64,000 bases of DNA from Rhodanobacter glycinis (GTDB lineage Bacteria; Pseudomonadota; Gammaproteobacteria; Xanthomonadales; Rhodanobacteraceae). The stretch covers positions 141,693 to 205,692 of the forward strand of contig NZ_FOSR01000001.1 in NCBI RefSeq assembly GCF_900114325.1, in the 5' to 3' direction. Made by a program: the position numbers and the translations under genes. The notes beneath the pieces are model-generated. The model was given only the letters and a program-made list of their open reading frames with translations, ran no database searches and was not told where the DNA came from. Positions 30,733-38,300 of this stretch are shown one piece after another. Numbering within the stretch: the stretch's first letter is position 1; every line of letters starts with the position of its first letter.

Positions 30733-31356
30733 ATGCGATTTCTTATGGGGCGGCGGGCGCGCCTGTCGATCATGGCCGGGGATGCCATGCATTGCGCGAG
30801 TCGTGAACTTGCGCCGACGCCACGGCAACGCGGCTTCACCCTGGTCGAGCTGATGATCACCTTGGCCGTGGCCGTGATCCTTACCGCCATCGCGGTGCCG
30901 AGTTTCCGCAATCTCACCTTGTCCAACCGGCTAACCACCGCTGCCAATGACGTTGTCGGTGCGCTCAATGTGGCGAGGATGGAAGCTGTCAAGCGCAATG
31001 CCAGCGTCCAGTTTTGCAGCGACAGCAGTACCGCCAACGGCAGCGACACGTTGGGCGGCCTGTGTGGAAGCAATGCTGGCGCCGTTTACACCGTGGTCAA
31101 CGGAACGACTTCCGTGCTTGTACAAGCCCCGAATATGGGACTCGAAGGCGGTATCCAGCTCAATGGCAGCATGAAAGCCGTGCGATTCAATGGCCAGGGG
31201 CTGGGTTATGCCCCGACCAGCCTGACAACGCTTTCCGACGGCACGGTGGCGGATATCTGCACCACCTCGCTCAGTTCGGACAATCACCGGGTGGTCAGCA
31301 TTACCACGGGTTCGATCGTCCATGTTGACATCACTACGAGTTCCACGTGCCAATGA
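30733..31356 (+). CDS. fimT: Type IV pilus minor pseudopilin FimT/GspH family
   Basis: A 207-residue prepilin-like protein with a long leader of about 33 residues. The class III signal RQRG|FTLVELMITLAVAVILTAIAVPSF carries Gly(-1) and Glu(+5) for PilD cleavage and methylation. The C-terminal globular part is of the GspH/FimT type. It is predicted to join the priming complex of the pilus, and FimT proteins can bind DNA for uptake. The ATG at 30733 has AGGGGG 6 bases upstream. The 330-base stretch before it (30403-30732) holds only the tRNA remnant and a G9 run. First gene of the minor pilin operon. Confidence 0.9.
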   Translation: MRFLMGRRARLSIMAGDAMHCASRELAPTPRQRGFTLVELMITLAVAVILTAIAVPSFRNLTLSNRLTTAANDVVGALNVARMEAVKRNASVQFCSDSSTANGSDTLGGLCGSNAGAVYTVVNGTTSVLVQAPNMGLEGGIQLNGSMKAVRFNGQGLGYAPTSLTTLSDGTVADICTTSLSSDNHRVVSITTGSIVHVDITTSSTCQ

Positions 31357-31844
31357 TCATTCGACGAATGTATCGCTCATCCCGGACGCCTCGTGTGCAG
31401 GCGGGTGTCGGTCTCATCGAGGTGCTGGTGGCCGTGCTGGTGCTGTCCATCGGCTTCCTCGGCATAGCGGCATTGCAGGCGATGTCTCTGTCCACGAACA
31501 ACAGCGCGATGGCGCGCAGCATGGCCACGATCGACACCTACTCGATCCTGGATGCAATGCGCGCCGACCTTACCGGTGCAACCAGTGGTTCATATACCAC
31601 GACAGTCACGGCGAATGCTTGCCCGGCAGCAGGTGCCTCGCTGGCCAGTCTTCAGCTCAACCAATGGTGTGGGCAACTGGGCAAGGATCTCGGTGCTACT
31701 GCCAGCACCACAGGCAAGGTTGACTGCACGAATGCCACAGGCACCAATACTGCCTATTGCACGATCACGATCCAGTTCGACGACAGCCGGGCTGGCCTGC
31801 AAGGCAGTTCTACCCAGCAGGTCGTCACGAAGGCCATGCTATGA
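31353..31844 (+). CDS. pilV: Type IV pilus modification protein PilV
   Basis: A 163-residue minor pilin. The prepilin site is VQAG|VGLIEVLVAVLVLSIGFLGIAALQ, with the Glu(+5) and the Gly-Leu-Ile-Glu-Val pattern typical of PilV. Four cysteines are in the C-terminal half. It is predicted to sit at the pilus tip with PilW, PilX, FimT and PilY1. The ATG at 31353 overlaps the fimT stop (ATGA), preferred over the GTG two codons earlier. It also overlaps pilW by 4 bases. Confidence 0.92.
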   Translation: MIIRRMYRSSRTPRVQAGVGLIEVLVAVLVLSIGFLGIAALQAMSLSTNNSAMARSMATIDTYSILDAMRADLTGATSGSYTTTVTANACPAAGASLASLQLNQWCGQLGKDLGATASTTGKVDCTNATGTNTAYCTITIQFDDSRAGLQGSSTQQVVTKAML

Positions 31845-32884
31845 ACAATCCTTTTTCCCTGAGCCGAAACGGAAGGCTACGGTTTTCGAATGGCTTTACC
31901 CTCGTGGAATTGATGGTGGCCATGCTGCTTGGCCTTATCGTCATCGCGGGCGTTACCAGTGTGTTCCTGGCTGGCCAACGGACCTATCGCACGAACGATG
32001 CGCTGGGCGACGTGCAGGACAGCTCGCGCATAGCTTTCGAAATGCTTGCGCGCGACATTCGTGATGCAGGACTCACCGGTTGCGATACAAGCAGTGGGCG
32101 CGTGTCCAATGTATTGAACCCATCCACGAATGACTGGTGGGCTGACTGGCCAAACGCCTTGCACGGGTACGATGACGCCACCACCGACCCCGCGCTCAGC
32201 GGTCTGAAGGGTGATGGCGCTCCGGTGAAGGGCACCAGTTCCGTCCATGTCCTGAGTACGGGAGGAATGGGGCTGAGCGTTTCGCAAACACCCTCGTCAA
32301 ACTCGGCCAACTTCAAGATCAACGAGAGCACCAATGATCTGCAGACTGGCGACGTGATCATGGTCTGCGATTTTGATCATGCAGCCATCCTGCAGATCAC
32401 GAACATCAATTCGAACAATGTCACGGTCGTGCACAACGCGAACAGCAGTGGCACAAAGCCGTTTCCCGGAAACTGCTCGAAGGGGCTGGGCTATCCGACT
32501 GATTGCTCGAGCCAGAACGGGAATACCTACACTTTTCCACCCAACTCGCGGGTTGCCAAGCTCACCGGGGTCGACTGGTATATCGGCACGAACCCTGCGG
32601 GTGGGCAATCGTTGTATCGCCTGGCCCTGGTGACCAGTGGTGGCAGCGCGTCAACTACAACGCAGGAGATGGTACGCAATGTCACCGGAATGACGATTTC
32701 CTATCTCCAGCCATCGAGCAGCGCTTATCAAACGGCCACCGACATCGGTACAGGCTGGGCGACCGTCGATGCGGCAAAGATCATCCTGACGGTAGAGAGC
32801 ACGTACCAGCGAGCCGGTACCGACGCAAAGCCGCTTGTACGTTCGTTCACCTCGACTACCACGGTGCGCAACCGAGTCCACTGA
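31841..32884 (+). CDS. pilW: Type IV pilus minor pilin PilW
   Basis: A 347-residue minor pilin with N-terminal FSNG|FTLVELMVAMLLGLIVIAGVTSVFLAGQRTYRTNDALGDVQDSSRIAFEMLARDIRDAG, the PilW family start and helix. The C-terminal part is a large beta-rich domain with paired cysteines. Its role is assembly priming and presentation of PilY1. The start overlaps the pilV stop (ATGA at 31841-31844), and pilX begins 2 bases after its stop. Confidence 0.92.
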   Translation: MNNPFSLSRNGRLRFSNGFTLVELMVAMLLGLIVIAGVTSVFLAGQRTYRTNDALGDVQDSSRIAFEMLARDIRDAGLTGCDTSSGRVSNVLNPSTNDWWADWPNALHGYDDATTDPALSGLKGDGAPVKGTSSVHVLSTGGMGLSVSQTPSSNSANFKINESTNDLQTGDVIMVCDFDHAAILQITNINSNNVTVVHNANSSGTKPFPGNCSKGLGYPTDCSSQNGNTYTFPPNSRVAKLTGVDWYIGTNPAGGQSLYRLALVTSGGSASTTTQEMVRNVTGMTISYLQPSSSAYQTATDIGTGWATVDAAKIILTVESTYQRAGTDAKPLVRSFTSTTTVRNRVH

Positions 32885-32885
32885 C

Positions 32886-33488
32886 ATGAAACCCATCATT
32901 GTTTACCGTTTGCGTGGGCGTGCCATGTCGAGCATGGCACGTGCCCAGCAAGGCATTGCGCTGGTAGTGGCGCTGATTTTGTTGCTGCTCATTACCTTGG
33001 TGGGGCTGGCGAGCGTGCGCGGCACCATCATGCAGAACAAGATGGCATCCAATCAGTATGACCGGCAGATTGCCTTCCAGAGTGCCGAAGCCGGGCTACG
33101 TGCCGGTGAGGCCTTGGTCTCCAGCAACCCCGGCATCATCGCCCGAGATTGCCAGGCCAGCGGTGTCGTGTGCCTTTCCAATCCGTTCGCTGACTCGAAC
33201 CTGCCTTCCGGCGGTATCCATACGGTGAGTACCGGGACGGCGGCTGGCGACTTCAGTGCCAGTGCCGTGGCGGCCGGCCAGCCGCAGTTCGTGGTGGAGA
33301 ACATGGGCAACTGGGTCGATACGACCAACAACACCGGCTTCAACCAGACCGCCAACTCGCGCAACTACGGTGTGCAGGGATCCTCTTCCACCGCGGTGTA
33401 CTACCGCATCACCGCACGTAGCGGAGACCCTGCCACGATAGGGGATCGTGCCGTGGTGACTCTCCAGGCAGTCATCAAGCAAAACTGA
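32886..33488 (+). CDS. pilX: Type IV pilus assembly protein PilX
   Basis: A 200-residue minor pilin. The N-terminal helix ARAQQGIALVVALILLLLITLVGLASVRGTIMQNKMASNQYDRQIAFQSAEAGLRAGE is the PilX_N/PilX signature, with Gln-Gln-Gly before the hydrophobic stretch and a non-Glu +5 as seen in this family. ATG at 32886 follows the pilW stop directly. An in-frame reading upstream overlaps pilW and is not needed. Confidence 0.9.
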   Translation: MKPIIVYRLRGRAMSSMARAQQGIALVVALILLLLITLVGLASVRGTIMQNKMASNQYDRQIAFQSAEAGLRAGEALVSSNPGIIARDCQASGVVCLSNPFADSNLPSGGIHTVSTGTAAGDFSASAVAAGQPQFVVENMGNWVDTTNNTGFNQTANSRNYGVQGSSSTAVYYRITARSGDPATIGDRAVVTLQAVIKQN

Positions 33489-33670
33489 CCGTACCGGACA
33501 TTACCGCATGCATGGCCGAGCTGTGCTGCAACTCTAGAGTGGACGTCATGAATATCGCCTCGTGTTTGGAAACCTGGAAAGACCGCCTGTTGCCGTGGCG
33601 TGCATGTGCAAAGGGAGCGCTGGCGCTTGCGCCTGTCACCAGGTATCGGGTTTCTCTCTCCGGCGATGTC

Positions 33671-36600
33671 ATGGAGCGTGTTTCACCTCCTCGTGCACAG
33701 GGTGGCTTTGCCACGCTGCTTGGCCGGGCTCTCTCAACAGGTCTGTGCATCTGGCTGATGGGCATGGCCTACGTTCAGCCGGTGCATGCCGCAACGAGCA
33801 GCACCAGTACCGTGACAGTCGACCAACAACCACTGACGCTGCAGCCGTCAATTCCGCCGAATATCGTGCTGATGCTGGATGATTCGGGGTCGATGGCATG
33901 GGATTTCATGCCGGATGCGAATTATTTGACAGGGAATGCCACGGGGGTGGATGAAAACGGATACCAAGATACCTACGTGCCTGTCGATGGGTTGCGCAGT
34001 TCCAGTGTCAATGGCACGTATTACAACCCGAAAATCACTTATACCGTGCCGGTAAAGGCAGATGGTTCAAGTCAGGCTGCGCCAACGGGTTTGAGTGGTG
34101 CCTATGCTGACCCGTTCAGCAGTACAAGCACGACCGTGGATGTGACGCAGCATGCATCGACGCAGATGTGTGATTTCAACGGTTACAGTGCCAGCAATTG
34201 TCCGGATTCGCTTCTTTACGATTTTTCTTATTACACGGCGTTTCCGTCAGGTACGGCAACATATCGGCCTACTGAGCAGTGTGCGTCTGGGTACACTCTC
34301 GACTCCACCAGTGGTGTTTGCTACGACCCCAGTTCTTGGAGTCGGCGTCGTCAGTCTTACAGAGATGCATACAGTGCATACAGTTGCAAATCGGGCGATA
34401 CGTATAACAGTGCTACGGGTTGGTGTGAACCGTCGGGAGTGACGGTCAGCTATACCTATTTGTTTACGTACTCAACGGTGGATGGGGACGGAAATTACGT
34501 AAGAAACTATGTCGGCAAGTCGTCGGATTGCACTGCGGCTGAGGCGAGCAGTGCCTGGACATCTGGGGCGACGTGTACCGACGACAGCGACAAATCAGGC
34601 GTTGCCGCGCCAAGCAATGTGCAGGCTGGCCAGAACATTGCCATCTGGTTCTCGTATTACCGCAAGCGCATCCTGATGGCCAAGAGCGGCCTGATGACCG
34701 CATTTTCGAAACTTGATTCAAAGTATCGCGTGGGTTTTGGCTCGATCGACAATAATGGCTCCTCGGCAATCACGGGTCTCGGGACGGGCAATTACAAAGA
34801 ATTCAATAGTCAATATATTGCCTATGTCAAGCCTTTCGGGGATGGCTCATCGGACACGCAGAAAAGCAACTTCTGGAACTGGGTAACCAGCATTACCCCC
34901 AACAACGGAACCCCCCTGCGTCAGGCGCTGGATGCGGTGGGTGCCTATTACAAGACGAGTCAACCTTGGCAAACAATGTCCAGCGATCCGGTGGCGGATC
35001 CCACGACGAATACGCCCGAATTGGCTTGCCGTCAGTCGTACACCATTTTGACCACCGACGGTTTCTGGAACGGAAGCTATTCTTCCCAGACCACTTCTGG
35101 AGCCAGCGATACCAGTGGCCCGACCAATAGCGGCTCCAACGACCAGTCTTATACCTATAGCGCCGTGGCCCCTTATTCGGGAGGTGATACGCCAACATCG
35201 GACGGCAGCCCTTCGCTTGCCGACGTGGCAATGTATTACTGGAAGAAGGACTTGCGCAGCACCACGTCCAACGAGGTTCCACCCAGCACCGAAGATCCGG
35301 CGTTCTGGCAGCACATGACCACCTTCACGATGGGCCTGGGCTTTACGCCGAAGGATAGCAGCGGCAGTAAGATCGACATGACCGACGTGTTCAAGTGGGC
35401 GCAAGGCGGTACCAAGCCCAGTGGTTTCGCTGGATGGCCGCAGCCCGCTTCGAACAGCATCAACAACATTGCGGATCTCGCACATGCGGCGGTCAACGGC
35501 CACGGTGGTTTCTATTCCGCCACCAGCCCGGATTCCTTCACCAGCGGCCTGCAGGATGCGCTGAAGCGTGCAACCGAGCGCGTGGGTACCGGTGCCAGCC
35601 TGGCGGCGAACTCCACCCAGTTGAAGACTGGCACCATGGCCTATCAGGCCAACTATTACACGGCCAAGTGGAAGGGCGACCTCAAGGCATCGACGGTGAA
35701 TCCCAATACGGGCGTCATTACCCCCACGGCCAAGTGGACAGCGTCCAGCATGTTGCCTGCAGCGAGTGGGCGCAATATCCAGACTTACGATCCCGACGCC
35801 ACGGGAAGCCCAACGCTGGTGGCATTCAAGAACGGTACCGACTCCAGTGGCGCGGCCGCTCCGCCGGCTCTGTCGAGCAATGAGCTGACAGCGCTTGGAA
35901 GCACAGCTACCGATCAGATGAATATCGTGAACTATTTGCGCGGCGACGGCTCGCTGGAACAGAGCCACTCCAGCGGCATCTACCGTACTCGCGATACGCC
36001 ATTGGGCGACATCGTGGATTCGCAGCCGGTTTATTCCGGAGCGCCCGATCCCAATGAATTCGCGAACCAGTCGTTTACCGGGACCGATACTTTCAACGCT
36101 TTCGCCGTTGGTTCAGTCGACGCCACCACCGGCGTTGCCACGGCGAGCAAGGCCTCGACGCGTACGCCGCTGGTCTATGTGGCGGCCAACGACGGCATGC
36201 TGCATGCTTTCGACGCCAGCACGGGCGCGGAGACTTTCGCGTACCTGCCGGCGGCGGTGATTCTGGCTGGAGTGAAGAACCTTTCCGATCCTAACTACGG
36301 CACCACTACTGCACAGCCGCACCAGTATTACAACGATGGCGAGCTGACCGTTGCGGATGCCTATCTTCCGTCACTCACGCAGATCAACGGCTCGTCGTGG
36401 CATACCATTCTGGTGGGCACTACTGGTCGGGGCACGGCCAAATCGGTGTATGCACTGGATGTAACCGATCCCGCCAATATCGCCTTGCTGTGGGAACGTT
36501 ACGCCACGGATGGCAAGACGGGCAGTGGCTACATTGGCCAGATGGTGGGCAAGCCGGTGATTGCGCAGACGACGGATGGCAGCTGGTCGGTGCTGATCGG

Positions 36601-37696
36601 CAATGGTTACAACAGCGCTGAAGGCGTGTCGGCCCTGCTGCAGTTCGACCTCGCCACGGGCAGCCTGTCCGTGCACACGACCGGCGACACCTCGACTGGG
36701 AACGGGTTGGCTGCTCCGGTCGCCTGGATGGACGATGCCAGTGCCGGCGTCAGTACGGAGGCTTATGCAGGCGACTTGCACGGGAATGTCTGGTCATTTC
36801 CGCTCAACTATCTTTCCGGCAAGGGCAAGAATGCCTCCATCACGGCTTGTGGAAACCTCGACACGAATTGTGCGGGCACCAAGATATTCACGGCTACTGA
36901 TGGCACCAACACCCAGCCTATTACGGGGGGCATGCTGGCAGGCAAGGATCCCGCGACCGGTAACGTATGGTTGTTCTTCGGTACGGGGCAATACCTGAGC
37001 AGCACCGATCTCGCCAATATGCAAGTACAGACCTGGTATGGCGTGGTTGCACAAGCGGGGACGAACGCATCCAGCTTGCCTGCGTTGCCTGCGACGCGCA
37101 GTGACCTCGTGCAACGTTCGATCATTGCGGAGCAGGCAGGCGACGCCACCACCAATCCGCCGACCCTGCCGGCGCGAGCGGTGTCCGCGGCTGGGACCAA
37201 TGCCGATGGCACGCCGGATCTCTCCGGCAAGCGCGGCTGGTATCTCGACCTGGAATCGCCGACTGGAGCGAGCGGAGCCATGGTTGCCCAAGGTGAGCGG
37301 ATGGTCACTCCCAACCAGTTCCAGGGTAATTTGCTGTTGGGGACTACACGTATCCCCGAGGTGACAGACGTTTGCAATCCTTCCGGCCGTGGTTGGGTCA
37401 TGGCGATCAATCCGTTCACCGGCGGCAATCCACCGAGCAACTTCTTCGACGTGAATGGCGACGGTAGTATCAACAGCAGCGATATGATCACGTTGCCGGG
37501 GTCGGGGCCGGGCGGTTCAGGCGGGAAAGTGGTTGCGGCGGCAGGTGTGGGCTTCAATTCGCTGCCGAACAATCCAATCTTTGTCGGCGGTTCGATGCTG
37601 GTGAGCTTCGACAACGGCACTACTGCGAGCCTGAAAACGTCGGGTTCGACCGGGGCCATGACACGTGTGTCGTGGCAGGAACTGATCAGTCAGTAA
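33671..37696 (+). CDS. pilY1: Type IV pilus tip adhesin/mechanosensor PilY1
   Basis: A protein of 1341 residues from this start. The signal peptide is MERVSPPRAQGGFATLLGRA..VHAA. A von Willebrand A-like domain begins with IVLMLDDSGSMAWDF (MIDAS DxSGS). A C-terminal beta-propeller with LVYVAANDGMLHAFDASTGAE and repeated blades forms the second half. A calcium-loop-like DVNGDGSINSSDM lies about 80 residues from the end. The start is uncertain: an ATG at 33548 would add 41 residues. Bases 33900-34600 are visibly less GC-rich and encode a Cys/Ser/Tyr-rich stretch within the A-domain, suggesting a fast-evolving or acquired segment. Confidence 0.92.
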   Translation: MERVSPPRAQGGFATLLGRALSTGLCIWLMGMAYVQPVHAATSSTSTVTVDQQPLTLQPSIPPNIVLMLDDSGSMAWDFMPDANYLTGNATGVDENGYQDTYVPVDGLRSSSVNGTYYNPKITYTVPVKADGSSQAAPTGLSGAYADPFSSTSTTVDVTQHASTQMCDFNGYSASNCPDSLLYDFSYYTAFPSGTATYRPTEQCASGYTLDSTSGVCYDPSSWSRRRQSYRDAYSAYSCKSGDTYNSATGWCEPSGVTVSYTYLFTYSTVDGDGNYVRNYVGKSSDCTAAEASSAWTSGATCTDDSDKSGVAAPSNVQAGQNIAIWFSYYRKRILMAKSGLMTAFSKLDSKYRVGFGSIDNNGSSAITGLGTGNYKEFNSQYIAYVKPFGDGSSDTQKSNFWNWVTSITPNNGTPLRQALDAVGAYYKTSQPWQTMSSDPVADPTTNTPELACRQSYTILTTDGFWNGSYSSQTTSGASDTSGPTNSGSNDQSYTYSAVAPYSGGDTPTSDGSPSLADVAMYYWKKDLRSTTSNEVPPSTEDPAFWQHMTTFTMGLGFTPKDSSGSKIDMTDVFKWAQGGTKPSGFAGWPQPASNSINNIADLAHAAVNGHGGFYSATSPDSFTSGLQDALKRATERVGTGASLAANSTQLKTGTMAYQANYYTAKWKGDLKASTVNPNTGVITPTAKWTASSMLPAASGRNIQTYDPDATGSPTLVAFKNGTDSSGAAAPPALSSNELTALGSTATDQMNIVNYLRGDGSLEQSHSSGIYRTRDTPLGDIVDSQPVYSGAPDPNEFANQSFTGTDTFNAFAVGSVDATTGVATASKASTRTPLVYVAANDGMLHAFDASTGAETFAYLPAAVILAGVKNLSDPNYGTTTAQPHQYYNDGELTVADAYLPSLTQINGSSWHTILVGTTGRGTAKSVYALDVTDPANIALLWERYATDGKTGSGYIGQMVGKPVIAQTTDGSWSVLIGNGYNSAEGVSALLQFDLATGSLSVHTTGDTSTGNGLAAPVAWMDDASAGVSTEAYAGDLHGNVWSFPLNYLSGKGKNASITACGNLDTNCAGTKIFTATDGTNTQPITGGMLAGKDPATGNVWLFFGTGQYLSSTDLANMQVQTWYGVVAQAGTNASSLPALPATRSDLVQRSIIAEQAGDATTNPPTLPARAVSAAGTNADGTPDLSGKRGWYLDLESPTGASGAMVAQGERMVTPNQFQGNLLLGTTRIPEVTDVCNPSGRGWVMAINPFTGGNPPSNFFDVNGDGSINSSDMITLPGSGPGGSGGKVVAAAGVGFNSLPNNPIFVGGSMLVSFDNGTTASLKTSGSTGAMTRVSWQELISQ

Positions 37697-37706
37697 GGGG
37701 CGGACG

Positions 37707-38177
37707 ATGTGTTATCCAGCATGCAAGCGAGATGCAATATCTGTCGTTCCTGGTAACGGCCCATTCCTCGGCGATCATGGTGGTGGTTTCAGCCTGATCG
37801 AGTTGATGATAGTGGTGGCGATCATCGCGATCCTGGCGGCGATTGCCTATCCGTCGTACACGTCGCATATCACCAAGACCCATCGAGTGGCGGCGGAAGC
37901 CTGCTTGTCGGAGGTGGCCAACTACATGGAGCGCTACTACACCACCACCCTCAGCTACAAGGGGGCCACGATGCCCGCGCTGGATTGCCGCAGCGCGCAG
38001 CAAACCGGAGCGAATTACAGCTATGCCTTCTCGCCGGCTGCGCCGTCGAGTTCGGCGTACACCGCTCAGGCGACGCCCATCAATGCACAGCTGACGCGCG
38101 ACACCAAGTGCGGCACGCTGTCGCTGGACCAGTCGGGGACGCGTAGTGCATCGACCGGTGACGTCACCTGTTGGTGA
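37707..38177 (+). CDS. pilE: Type IV minor pilin PilE
   Basis: A 156-residue pilin with a 27-residue leader ending HGGG|FSLIELMIVVAIIAILAAIAYPSYTSHI, the classical class III prepilin site with Glu(+5). The C-terminal disulfide loop has Cys pairs at DCRSAQQ and TKCGTLSLDQSG..TCW. This matches PilE of the fimU-pilVWXY1E set. It follows pilY1 by 10 bases and ends the operon, before a family D repeat. Confidence 0.93.
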   Translation: MCYPACKRDAISVVPGNGPFLGDHGGGFSLIELMIVVAIIAILAAIAYPSYTSHITKTHRVAAEACLSEVANYMERYYTTTLSYKGATMPALDCRSAQQTGANYSYAFSPAAPSSSAYTAQATPINAQLTRDTKCGTLSLDQSGTRSASTGDVTCW

Positions 38178-38226
38178 ATTGTGGGACTGGATTGGATTTG
38201 GTCATCGTCTTGCAGGATCCGGCTTT

Positions 38227-38300
38227 GTAGCAGGAGCGCACTTGTGTGCGATGCCTTCCCTTCGTGTGGCGAAGAGCATCGCCCACTAGTGGGCTCCTAC
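38227..38300. repeat. Family D REPIN-like repeat overlapping the recD stop
   Basis: The left end is GTAGCAGGAGCGCACTTGTG with GATGC, and the right end GCATCGCCCACTAGTGGGCTCCTAC. The arms are imperfectly complementary. On the minus strand the repeat start CTGTAGGAGC supplies the last Leu codon and the TAG stop of recD (38297-38299). Confidence 0.85.

Noticed and set aside
33512-33670. Longer PilY1 start
   Set aside because: The added residues precede the signal peptide. The ATG at 33671 starts the export signal directly, although 33548 cannot be fully excluded.
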